Shown here one piece after another: positions 1-6,812 of a stretch of 14,559 nt of DNA. The notes beneath the pieces are model-generated. The model searched no databases. It saw only the letters and a list, made by a program, of their open reading frames with translations, and was not told the origin of the DNA. Each line of letters begins with the position of its first letter. The first letter of the stretch is position 1. The position numbers and the translations under genes are program-made. Source of the DNA: an uncultured Bacillota bacterium (lineage in GTDB: Bacteria; Bacillota; Clostridia; Christensenellales; UBA1242); NCBI GenBank assembly GCA_937889705.1, contig CALBYO010000055.1, positions 1-14,559 of the forward strand, in the 5' to 3' direction.

Positions 1-96
1 GGTTATGTTTAGAATGCGAAAGTTAGGTAAGTTAGTGAGAATAATACACAATTTTGAGTATAATTTTCACAATAATTGCGATTTTTAATTCTAATG

Positions 97-167
97 GTGT
101 CCCCAACCAGACTCGGACATTGCTCCTAAGCGATAGGTCTGCAGTTCAAATCTGCATAGTCACACCA
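97..167 (+). pseudogene. Degenerate tRNA-like sequence (Arg-CCT-like 3' half)
   Basis: The 3' part follows tRNA rules. An anticodon stem ATTGC/GCGAT (119-123 and 130-134) is followed by a five-base variable region AGGTC (135-139), a perfect T-stem TGCAG/CTGCA around the loop TTCAAAT (140-156), a seven-base acceptor strand, A73 and an encoded CCA ending at 167. The anticodon loop has six bases (TCCTAA) rather than seven; CCT would be Arg. The 5' part fails: there is no GTGACTA to pair with the acceptor strand TAGTCAC and no normal D-arm. On the opposite strand the left end also looks like a tRNA 3' end, reading GGGGACACCA. It may be a decayed tRNA, a recombinant of two tRNA ends, or an integration-site remnant. 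Confidence 0.4.
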
Positions 168-178
168 ATTCACAAAGA

Positions 179-206
179 AAAAGACGACTTTAATCAGTCG
201 TCTTTT
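179..206. terminator. Bidirectional intrinsic terminator
   Basis: An 11-bp perfect stem AAAAGACGACT/AGTCGTCTTTT (179-189 and 196-206) has a six-base loop. It has T-rich runs on both sides, so it can serve the tRNA-like unit on the plus strand and the HEPN-like gene on the minus strand. The stop codon of that gene (194-196) lies inside the hairpin, so its last codons form one arm of the stem. Confidence 0.8.
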
Positions 207-907
207 GTGTTTAGTAATCGTGCTATTTCTTCATCAAAAAGTTTAATTTCGTAGTCAGTTTCTTCTGGATATAATTGCTTAAACGGTTTTATATTAAAGC
301 GTCTATTAAAAGCATTTAAAAATAAACAACTTTCTCTTAGTTTTAATTTTGACAACTCTTGTTCTATATAGATGCCTATTTCTTCGTTTAGTTTTTTTAA
401 TTCATTAAAGGCATTATTTGACTCAGGTACGATTTCTATGTTATCAACCATTAAATGATCTTCTATATAATCTTTCCAACATGTTCTATTTAAAATTACT
501 CCAGAAGTAATTTTATCATGTTCCATTCTATCTCGAATTATTATTAGTTTGTCTATAGTTGTCTGTTTTCTACTAGCTTTCCAATACTTTTCAAATATAG
601 CTATTATATCATTTTTATTATCATTTGGGGCTCTTTTTTCTATGTCTTTTTTCTTTCTGTTTAAATAAGATTTCAAACTTGCCAAAAAATTATAAATGAC
701 CGTACTTAATATGTAATCATGTTTTAATTTATAATTTAATTTACCATTAATCTTGCTTTCATAATAATTATTTAATATATCTAAATTTATTTTACATATA
801 TGTGTTAAATTATCAGGGAAATCCATATTTCTACATTTTGATAGTTTATTAAAATTTTCCCATCTTTTTTCCATTTCTTTTCTTTTTTTCTCTAGTGCTT
901 TCCCCAT
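194..907 (-). CDS. HEPN-motif protein of unknown function
   Basis: A 237-residue, lysine-rich, probably cytoplasmic protein that I do not recognise as a named family. The N-terminal ~25 residues are highly charged and probably helical. The rest is predicted mostly helical, as in HEPN folds. The key feature is LIIIRDRMEHDK at residues 121-132, which gives R125-D126-x3-H130 and fits the R-polar-x3-H motif that forms the RNase active site of HEPN domains. HEPN proteins are common in abortive-infection and toxin-antitoxin systems; that is family knowledge, and the assignment here rests on one motif. The start is well supported by GGAGG about seven bases before ATG. A -10 box TATAAT preceded by TGG lies just upstream. 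The gene stands alone, downstream of an integrase remnant and next to a tRNA-like sequence, as expected for element cargo. Confidence 0.6.
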   Translation of the reverse strand: MGKALEKKRKEMEKRWENFNKLSKCRNMDFPDNLTHICKINLDILNNYYESKINGKLNYKLKHDYILSTVIYNFLASLKSYLNRKKKDIEKRAPNDNKNDIIAIFEKYWKASRKQTTIDKLIIIRDRMEHDKITSGVILNRTCWKDYIEDHLMVDNIEIVPESNNAFNELKKLNEEIGIYIEQELSKLKLRESCLFLNAFNRRFNIKPFKQLYPEETDYEIKLFDEEIARLLNTKDD

Positions 908-927
908 ATAACCTCCATATACTTTAT

Positions 928-933
928 ATTATA
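928..933 (-). promoter_or_regulatory. Extended -10 promoter of the HEPN-like gene
   Basis: On the minus strand the sequence reads TGG-TATAAT, an extended -10 box, about 20 bases before the ATG at 907. No convincing -35 box is present at 16-18 bases; the upstream stretch is the T-tract of the preceding terminator. Confidence 0.6.
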
Positions 934-947
934 CCATATTTTTTACA

Positions 948-983
948 CAAAAAAAGCCCCTAAGAGATTTTTCGTCTCCTAGG
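948..983 (-). terminator. Intrinsic terminator after integrase remnant
   Basis: On the minus strand, a CCTAGGAGA/TCTCTTAGG stem (one mismatch, 959-983) with a CGAAAAA loop is followed by GGC and a run of T. It sits 10 bases beyond the stop of the integrase remnant and insulates the HEPN-like gene from it. Confidence 0.8.
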
Positions 984-992
984 AACTTTATG

Positions 993-1250
993 CTATTCAA
1001 ATATTTTATCTAATATAGTGCTTGCTTTTTTATCGCTTAATTGCAAAAAGTGTGAATAAATATCGCTGGTGGTTGTGGCTTTGCTATGGCCAACTCTGTC
1101 AGCGACTGTCTTCAGTTTTTGCTGTATCCAAACTTTTTTAGCTCATTTCCCAATGCTCCTAACCCATTTCTCCTTATTATAGATAGCGTTTGCAATATTG
1201 ATAATTTATCAAAGCTAATGCTATTTTTATTTAACATTCTTCTAACTTAA
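993..1250 (-). pseudogene. Remnant of a tyrosine recombinase (integrase) C-terminus
   Basis: Reading the minus strand to the TAG at 993-995 gives a C-terminus that includes KTVADRVGHS and TTTSDIYSHF. This is the box II region of phage and ICE type tyrosine recombinases: the LGHS-type motif with its conserved His (in VGHS), followed by the catalytic Tyr in DIYSH, then a short helical tail ending in LDKIFE. Upstream of about position 1130 the frame is closed by stops, and the catalytic domain that should carry the first Arg is gone. About 40 of the usual 350-400 residues remain, so the gene is dead. The terminator behind it is intact. Sequence between 1115 and 1250 contains another short open stretch whose origin is unclear and which may be part of the same decay. 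It implies that the neighbouring genes arrived on an integrated element that can no longer excise by its own enzyme. Confidence 0.75.
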
Positions 1251-1478
1251 ATTTGCTCAAACGATCTGGCAAAGAATCCTAAAATACACCAAACAAACCA
1301 CTAGTGGACAAAATTATTTAAATCATATTTATTCCTCGATATTGTTAACGTTTTTGTACTTTTATTTATTAATATCAAAAAATTGATAATATATTAGCAA
1401 TTTCATACAACATAATGTCAACTTCAAAATTATAAAGTTGACATAGATTAAAATTTAACTAATTAAACTTAAGTGTTA
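1251..1478. other. Gene-free AT-rich spacer
   Basis: No coding sequence is supported here. The stretch holds a perfect inverted repeat (listed separately) just after the helicase stop codon, and a weaker TATCAA/TTGATA repeat near 1376-1390. It is probably decayed element DNA plus the 3' untranslated part of the helicase transcript. Confidence 0.5.
1415..1444. repeat. 10-bp perfect inverted repeat downstream of helicase
   Basis: ATGTCAACTT (1415-1424) and AAGTTGACAT (1435-1444) form a 10-bp stem with a 10-base loop, 35 bases past the helicase stop. There is no strong T-tract, so termination is uncertain. It could be a weak terminator, an mRNA 3'-end stabiliser or a protein-binding site. Confidence 0.6.
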
Positions 1479-4400
1479 TTATATAATTTTTTCTGTTAAC
1501 AATTTAAGTCCTTCTATATTCCAAGTTTTTGTTTGTGAATCATATAGATAAGGGATAATTACAAGTCTATTGTCTGGACTTTCATATTCTTTAGGATTGT
1601 AGTTTGCCGGTTTTAGAATATTTACTATAAACCCAATTGAGCCACTACATTTATCTAATTTTTTTAATATTCGTTCAACTTCTTTTTGTCTGTCTTTATC
1701 TGTAATTCCTGTCCAATATTTAAAATCAATGTATTTATCATTATCAAGAACAAAATCAAATTTCTCATAACGTTCAAGAGTTGTGATTCTTTCTAATTTT
1801 ATGCATAGTTTTTTTAAGTATCTATTTACTAAAAACTCGCCAACAACTTCCCCTAATGCTCCAAGATATATTCTTTTAAAAACATTTGGCAATAAAATAA
1901 ATTTTGAGGTTTCAAATTTTGTTGCATATCCTTTACTTTCAAAGTAACTTTTAATTTCTGGAATTTGCATCAAAACTTTTAAGTTGGCTAGATCCTCACA
2001 AATACAGATATTATTATATTTATCTTCTGTGAATAAAAATTTTTGATCACCTATTTTTTGACAGTAATAATAATCGTTTTCTTTTTCTAATTCACAATAT
2101 ATATCATATTCATTATGAATGTTGCTATTATCAAATGGATGTTTTAACACAATCTCTCTTAGTTCTTCCCACTTTGTTATATCGCTTGGAGAGTTAAATC
2201 TCCTCATTGATTCTATTTTATCATTAATTTTAACTATTTTAGAATTATTGACATTGTTAAGTGGAGAATCAAAAACTTGAGCATAATCTTGACATTCTTC
2301 AAGTAATCTTTTTAATTCATAATTGATGGGTCTTTTCAATAATTCTTCTTTTACTTGTGATAAATCTTTTTCTATTTGTTGATCAAAACAAATAAAAATA
2401 TTTTTATTTTTGTTATTTGTTCTACAAATTCTTCCTACTGCCTGAAGTATAACTTTTGCAGTATGCATATAAATGTGCTTTGATTTAGGAGTCTCAACCT
2501 TTTTCGGTGAAGAATGATAAAATATTTGTATACCTTTTTTGATTTCATCTTTTGCTTTTTCTAAGCTAAAAAATCCAACTTCTTCTAAACATTTTACTTG
2601 ATAAATAAATTTTAATAATTGTTCCTCTGTTGGATTTTTGTTTAAATTTACAAATAAATTTGTTGGTTTGTCTAAAAATATTGCATCAAAGTCCTTAAAA
2701 TTCTTACTATAATCTTCATCACTTATGGTTTCAATAAAACCAGTAAACTCCTCATTAAATTCATATTGTAAATTTTGTCCAGCCCCTAAGGTTTGATATG
2801 TCGAAACTACAAACATATTTTTACCACTTTTTAGCATTTTGTTAATAGAATCTTTTGTGTTTTCAAATTTTTCTAAAGATCCTTCCAAAGAATAACAATA
2901 TGCATCATAGTTTGCAGGTTTTAAAAGCGAAAAAATATCTTGTACAAATTCATAGTTAAAGTCAAGTCCATTTTTCATTGCGGTGTTTGTTATAAACAAA
3001 AATGATTGAATTTGTTTATCAAAAAATTTTTTTATAGCATAAATAACTTTACAATACCTTGCTTTAACGAAATCATCTGATGAAAGATTTGTAAGTTTTT
3101 CTATTACAGATTTGTAAATGCTTTCGTTTTCAAAAATAGATAACAGAAAATTGTTGTAATTCTTGTCTGTTATATTACATTTATCAACTTCAACATTGAT
3201 ATTATTGTAATTGCCAATTTTACGATTAACATCAACATTTATTCTGTTCAAATCTTCTTTATCAATTTCATAATATGCAGAACCCAATTTTTTCTTAATA
3301 TAATTTAAGTCGTAATTTCCTGTTACAGTCTTTAATGTCCCACTCGCAGAAATACCAATAACTTTTGAATTAGAACATAAATATATTAATATTTTTTCAG
3401 GCGACAAGTTGAAAGATAAATAATTAATCTTAGATTGGGTATCAAATGTATCACTATCCACAAAATTATAAAACCTAAATCCTTTTTCATATATAGAACA
3501 ATCTAACTCGGATTTTAAGTCTACAATTTTATTGCTTTTCCTTTTCCCACTATTTTTTATTTGACTGGCCAAATAATTAAGATATCTTCCCTCAATTCCA
3601 AACTCAGATAATACCGTTTTTATAGAGGCCTCATATGAAAAATTATTTGTTTCTTGGTTCCTTTCTTTTTTTAAATATAAGTAGTTGTCTGCAATAAGCT
3701 TAACTCCATTTTGAAAATATGTAAGAAATGATTTTATATCTTTTAGCAATAAAAAAATGTTATTTTCCTCTAATAATTCTATTTTTTCATCTTTCTTAAT
3801 CCAGTTTATGTGAGTGTCCTTATCATTTTCTAGATATATGGATTTAGAATCTCCAAGAACTGTATGAAACATGTAGTCTTGGAATAAAAAATTTGGTTTC
3901 TCTTTTTCATTAGAATCTAATTTATGATAGTTAATTAACTTGTATCTCTGTTCTATATCTTTTGCTCTTTGACGAAATTCTTGTAATATTTCATCTGGAG
4001 TATAAAATCTTCCTTTCTGATTATCAATCTTTGATTTTAAAGATTCTGATACTTCAGTTAGCAATTTAGAGAACTCAGTATTTTCTAAGCCAGCATATAT
4101 TATTCTAAATAACTCAACAACACTAACTTGTGTATCTAACGATTCTCTAATTATACTTTTTAACATTATTTCTTTGCTTGTATCAAATTCATCAATAAAA
4201 ATGATTGAGTTATTTAATAGAGATTTGTTATCTAAAATGTTATATGATGGTTCTACAATAGTTGAGTTTCTAACCAAAAATTTATCAATACTCATGAATA
4301 TAATTTTCTTCTCATCAGTTAATACTGCCGGATACAATTTCTTTATCCACTTAAATTCATCGTTTGTCTTAATTAATTCTAGTTTTTGAGCTTTTGATCT

Positions 4401-4940
4401 CTTTTTGCCTTGCTCGTCAAATCTAAGATTTTCTTCAATAAGTTCACGAAATTCTTTTTCGTATTTTTCTTTTAAATCTTCTCTTGCTTGATTAATAATA
4501 AAATATGCATTTTCTTTTGAACCTATTGAATTAAAATTCTGCTTTGTTTTTGTATTTAATGACTCTTTTAGTGTATTAATTATATTAACGCTATTTTTTA
4601 CTTTGTTTAAAATATTATTTTTAGAATATTTATCTTTAGGAATTTGTCTTTCAACATCTTGAAAGTTTTCAATTAAAGTATCAACATTGTTGTCTAAAAA
4701 TAGAACATTCTTATCAAAATCTTCAAGCCTATTATCCTTTTTAAAAAAATTTTTCAATTTATCTAAAGGTAAATTTTTCTTTAAATTTGTTATAAAAATT
4801 ATTTTGTTTTCAATTTTTTCATAATTCTTATAAATAAATTCAATCGTGTTGTGTGTTTTCCCTGTCCCTGTCGGCATGTCAATAATCATCAACCCGTTTT
4901 TAAAATCTGAAAAGCAAAATTTATGTAATAGTTTCTGCAT
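1479..4940 (-). CDS. SF2 helicase with C-terminal PD-(D/E)XK-like nuclease motif
   Basis: A large cytoplasmic protein of about 1153 residues; numbers here count from an ATG six codons upstream. Superfamily 2 motifs appear in order: Walker A MPTGTGKT (28-35), Walker B DEFD (256-259), ISASGT as motif III (about 536), STYQTLGAGQN as motif V (719-729) and QAVGRICRT as motif VI (839-847). About 270 residues lie between motifs B and III, a large insertion. The C-terminal region has GEVVGE (E1037, E1041), D1068, and IDFK (D1078, K1080), the E...D...DxK layout of PD-(D/E)XK nucleases. It may be a nucleic-acid translocase that cuts foreign DNA; I cannot name the system. Start: the ATG at 4940 is preceded by AGAGGA nine bases upstream, whereas the ATG at 4958 overlaps that site. 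The gene is transcribed alone, is visibly more AT-rich than genes right of 5700, and lies beside an integrase remnant. Confidence 0.8.
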   Translation of the reverse strand: MQKLLHKFCFSDFKNGLMIIDMPTGTGKTHNTIEFIYKNYEKIENKIIFITNLKKNLPLDKLKNFFKKDNRLEDFDKNVLFLDNNVDTLIENFQDVERQIPKDKYSKNNILNKVKNSVNIINTLKESLNTKTKQNFNSIGSKENAYFIINQAREDLKEKYEKEFRELIEENLRFDEQGKKRSKAQKLELIKTNDEFKWIKKLYPAVLTDEKKIIFMSIDKFLVRNSTIVEPSYNILDNKSLLNNSIIFIDEFDTSKEIMLKSIIRESLDTQVSVVELFRIIYAGLENTEFSKLLTEVSESLKSKIDNQKGRFYTPDEILQEFRQRAKDIEQRYKLINYHKLDSNEKEKPNFLFQDYMFHTVLGDSKSIYLENDKDTHINWIKKDEKIELLEENNIFLLLKDIKSFLTYFQNGVKLIADNYLYLKKERNQETNNFSYEASIKTVLSEFGIEGRYLNYLASQIKNSGKRKSNKIVDLKSELDCSIYEKGFRFYNFVDSDTFDTQSKINYLSFNLSPEKILIYLCSNSKVIGISASGTLKTVTGNYDLNYIKKKLGSAYYEIDKEDLNRINVDVNRKIGNYNNINVEVDKCNITDKNYNNFLLSIFENESIYKSVIEKLTNLSSDDFVKARYCKVIYAIKKFFDKQIQSFLFITNTAMKNGLDFNYEFVQDIFSLLKPANYDAYCYSLEGSLEKFENTKDSINKMLKSGKNMFVVSTYQTLGAGQNLQYEFNEEFTGFIETISDEDYSKNFKDFDAIFLDKPTNLFVNLNKNPTEEQLLKFIYQVKCLEEVGFFSLEKAKDEIKKGIQIFYHSSPKKVETPKSKHIYMHTAKVILQAVGRICRTNNKNKNIFICFDQQIEKDLSQVKEELLKRPINYELKRLLEECQDYAQVFDSPLNNVNNSKIVKINDKIESMRRFNSPSDITKWEELREIVLKHPFDNSNIHNEYDIYCELEKENDYYYCQKIGDQKFLFTEDKYNNICICEDLANLKVLMQIPEIKSYFESKGYATKFETSKFILLPNVFKRIYLGALGEVVGEFLVNRYLKKLCIKLERITTLERYEKFDFVLDNDKYIDFKYWTGITDKDRQKEVERILKKLDKCSGSIGFIVNILKPANYNPKEYESPDNRLVIIPYLYDSQTKTWNIEGLKLLTEKII

Positions 4941-4962
4941 ATTTGATATTCCTCTCATAATA

Positions 4963-4968
4963 ATTATA
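4963..4968 (-). promoter_or_regulatory. Probable -10 box of the helicase-nuclease gene
   Basis: TATAAT on the minus strand lies 22 bases before the preferred ATG at 4940. The implied transcript would start near 4956 with a leader of about 16 bases that carries AGAGGA. No good -35 box is visible, so the promoter may be weak or activator-dependent. Confidence 0.5.
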
Positions 4969-4974
4969 ACATAT

Positions 4975-5533
4975 AAAAGTCACATTTTACTTTAATTTTA
5001 TAAAACATTTTTAATATATTGTAAAAACAATTGAAACTTAGTAAATATCAAAAAGTTAAAAGTTTGTGATCAAACAATCATTTGTTCAACTTATAATTGG
5101 AAAAATTGAGAACTATTGTAGCATTGTTATGTGGGAATAATTCATTTTTAAAAAGTCATACACAAGAAACTAGCGGCAATAGTGTTCAATCATAAATTAA
5201 ATTGTTCGATATTTTTAGATTTACTAATATCGAAAGGCTAATAAAAAATTCACCAAAAGTTCATCATGGATTTGAAAGGGTTTGCGTTTAAATTGCAAAA
5301 GTTATTGAAATTAGCAAAACTTTTACTTAATTTTGAATATGATTTTAAAAATGATAAAAGTTTTTGATTATAAACACATTAAAATTATAAATTTACATCG
5401 TCCTTAGTATAATTTCTGCTACTTCCTTCGCAGAAATTTCTTCTCACGAGAATAGGAACCCAAATTGCTCCTCAATTTTTTTGTTTTGTCGGTATGGTGA
5501 AAATTGCGAGCGAAAAAGTGTTGCATTTTTGAT
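4975..5533. other. Gene-free stretch between helicase and tRNA-Glu
   Basis: About 560 AT-rich bases without a supported gene. It contains a 9-bp perfect inverted repeat at 5205-5234 and, on the minus strand near 5396-5445, a short open stretch ending in ILRTM that is too small to call. A TTTCTGC/GCAGAAA repeat sits around 5415-5441. This may be the decayed right end of the integrated element, because it abuts the 3' end of tRNA-Glu. I found no second copy of the tRNA-Glu 3' end to mark an attachment site. Confidence 0.5.
5205..5234. repeat. 9-bp perfect inverted repeat in the helicase upstream region
   Basis: TTCGATATT (5205-5213) and AATATCGAA (5226-5234) are separated by 12 bases. The spacing suits a dimeric DNA-binding protein or a small hairpin. 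It lies about 240 bases upstream of the helicase promoter and has no T-tract. Confidence 0.6.
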
Positions 5534-5557
5534 AAAAAAATCGAGCCATCAGCTCGA
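5534..5557 (-). terminator. Intrinsic terminator of tRNA-Glu
   Basis: On the minus strand, TCGAGC-TGATG-GCTCGA followed by seven T residues, about 11 bases beyond the CCA end of tRNA-Glu. Confidence 0.9.
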
Positions 5558-5568
5558 CAATTTTCGCT

Positions 5569-5643
5569 TGGTACCCCCATAGGGAATCGAACCCTAGATT
5601 CCGCCGTGAGAGGGCGACGTCTTAACCGCTTGACCATGAGGGC
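5569..5643 (-). tRNA. tRNA-Glu (anticodon CTC)
   Basis: A 75-base cloverleaf with encoded CCA (5569-5571). The anticodon stem TCGCC/GGCGG encloses CTCTCAC, giving anticodon CTC for GAG codons. The T-arm is TAGGG-TTCGATT-CCCTA. The acceptor pairs GCCCTCA with TGGGGGT, including G-U pairs at 1-72 and 5-68. It has its own promoter and terminator. The AT-rich accessory region begins right after its 3' end, and tRNA 3' ends are common targets of tyrosine integrases. Confidence 0.95.
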
Positions 5644-5661
5644 ATATTTTCAAGCAGTGTT

Positions 5662-5690
5662 ATATTAGCAAATAAATAAAAAAAAATCAA
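5662..5690 (-). promoter_or_regulatory. Promoter of tRNA-Glu
   Basis: TTGATT (5685-5690) and TAATAT (5662-5667) are spaced by 17 bases with TGC directly before the -10, an extended -10. The -35 box is formed by the end of the terminator stem of the upstream membrane-protein gene, so the two signals overlap. Confidence 0.75.
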
Positions 5691-5705
5691 GCGTTTGCTT
5701 GATTT
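5676..5705 (-). terminator. Intrinsic terminator of the membrane-anchored protein gene
   Basis: On the minus strand the hairpin AAATCAAGC-AAAC-GCTTGATTT is followed by a run of T. The stop codon TAA (5704-5706) is at the foot of the stem. Confidence 0.9.
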
Positions 5706-6642
5706 ATTTTCCTAATGTTGATTTTACTAAATTATTGATATTGATGTCAGCGAATTTGAATGTTTCAGTTGATGTTGCTGTGATGTTGCTGCCTGCCCAA
5801 CCGATTGCGCTTGTGTTTTTCTCAACATAATATCTTTCAGTTGTTTTGATTGAAACGAATGCACCAGTTTTTCTGTTGATTTTTATTTCAAATGTTGCGC
5901 TAATTCCGCTGAAATTTCTTGTTTCTGCTGGTGAGTTCAAGATATTTTTACCCATATTATTGAACACGCCATCGACATTTGATTTCAATGTGAATTTCAA
6001 AACATAGTTTGAACCCATTATGTTAAATGAATCATTTGTTGCATTTTCTGATGTAAGTTTGAAATATGAATTTTTAACATCTGTTCCAAATTTATTTAAG
6101 TAATCTACTTTTGAATATTTTGATTCATTTGCATTCAAGAAATTGCCGTCTGTGTTATATGCTATTCTTTGAATAACTGAATTTTCTGCCTCGTTTAAAT
6201 ACATAAGATTTGAATAGTTTAAGCCTTCACTGCTGTTGCTTGAACAAATTGATGTGATTAAACATTCTTCTTTTGTTTTGTATTTCTTTTCTGTTGAGTT
6301 TTGCCTTACAACAATTCCCATAACTTCGTCATTCACTGCTGTTTGACTTTTTGTGCTTGTGTATGAATAATTGTTCATAATTTTATAAGCATAATTCATA
6401 GCTGCCCAAGCGTTTGAAAAAGTTGGTGCTGTTGGCAAATAGTTCTTATCTTCTTTTACTTCAACATTTTCATCTTTTTTATCTTCGTCTTTATTGCTAT
6501 CATCCTCAGCCGAAATGTTTATATCTTGCTTAGTGTCTGGTTGATCTGTTGCCAATTCGACCGCAGAAAAAATAACCACTGCTGAAATTAAAATTATGAG
6601 TGAAAAAATAATCCAATTATATTTTCTTCTGTTTAGTTCCAC
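5704..6642 (-). CDS. Membrane-anchored extracytoplasmic protein, function unknown
   Basis: About 312 residues from the preferred GTG at 6642. A basic start (LNRRKYN) precedes one hydrophobic segment, IIFSLIILISAVVIFSA, with no signal-peptidase or lipobox site that I can see, so it is probably a type II signal anchor. Next comes a very acidic, Asp/Lys-rich linker of about 35 residues, then a ~240-residue Asn/Ser/Thr-rich domain that is probably beta-rich and faces outward. I recognise no family. Start choice: a GTG at 6660 is also open, but AAAGAGGGG lies six bases before the GTG at 6642 and inside the first codons of the longer form, so the shorter one fits ribosome binding. The gene is monocistronic, with a clear promoter and its own terminator. 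Confidence 0.75.
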   Translation of the reverse strand: MELNRRKYNWIIFSLIILISAVVIFSAVELATDQPDTKQDINISAEDDSNKDEDKKDENVEVKEDKNYLPTAPTFSNAWAAMNYAYKIMNNYSYTSTKSQTAVNDEVMGIVVRQNSTEKKYKTKEECLITSICSSNSSEGLNYSNLMYLNEAENSVIQRIAYNTDGNFLNANESKYSKVDYLNKFGTDVKNSYFKLTSENATNDSFNIMGSNYVLKFTLKSNVDGVFNNMGKNILNSPAETRNFSGISATFEIKINRKTGAFVSIKTTERYYVEKNTSAIGWAGSNITATSTETFKFADININNLVKSTLGK

Positions 6643-6729
6643 AAAAAACCCCTCTTTCACAAACTGACAAATTTCGTCAAATTGTGCATTTATTAAAACT
6701 TATGTAGTTGTCACTTGATTTATGACTAT

Positions 6730-6758
6730 AATTTATCACATAATAAAATTGATGTCAA
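6730..6758 (-). promoter_or_regulatory. Promoter of the membrane-anchored protein gene
   Basis: TTGACA (6753-6758), 17 bases, then TAAATT (6730-6735) on the minus strand. The leader is about 80 bases and includes an imperfect palindrome TGACAAATTTCGTCA at 6665-6679. Confidence 0.75.
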
Positions 6759-6766
6759 CAAAATTA

Positions 6767-6800
6767 TGCATATTTTTCAAAATTTTTGAATAAATATGCA
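6767..6800 (-). terminator. AT-rich hairpin, possible terminator of the HAD gene
   Basis: TGCATATTT (6767-6775) pairs with AAATATGCA (6792-6800), with further pairing of TTCAAAA and TTTTTGAA inside. On the minus strand it is followed by a short T-rich run and sits 13 bases past the HAD stop codon. It is less typical than the other terminators here. Confidence 0.45.
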
Positions 6801-6812
6801 ATTTTGCTATAT

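Noticed and set aside
54..254. 66-codon plus-strand frame over the tRNA-like region
   Set aside because: It runs through the tRNA-like sequence and the terminator hairpin into the antisense of the HEPN-like gene, with no ribosome binding site.
1112..1237. 41-codon minus-strand frame between helicase and integrase remnant
   Set aside because: AGAAGA touches the ATG with no spacing, the frame is short, and no family is recognisable; kept only as a possible decay product.
5419..5637. 72-codon minus-strand frame
   Set aside because: It is a read-through of tRNA-Glu and its terminator; the peptide is the familiar tRNA-translation artefact.
6665..6679. Palindrome TGACAAATTTCGTCA in the leader of the membrane-protein gene
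   Set aside because: Symmetry is imperfect and it is too short to call an operator without a second copy.
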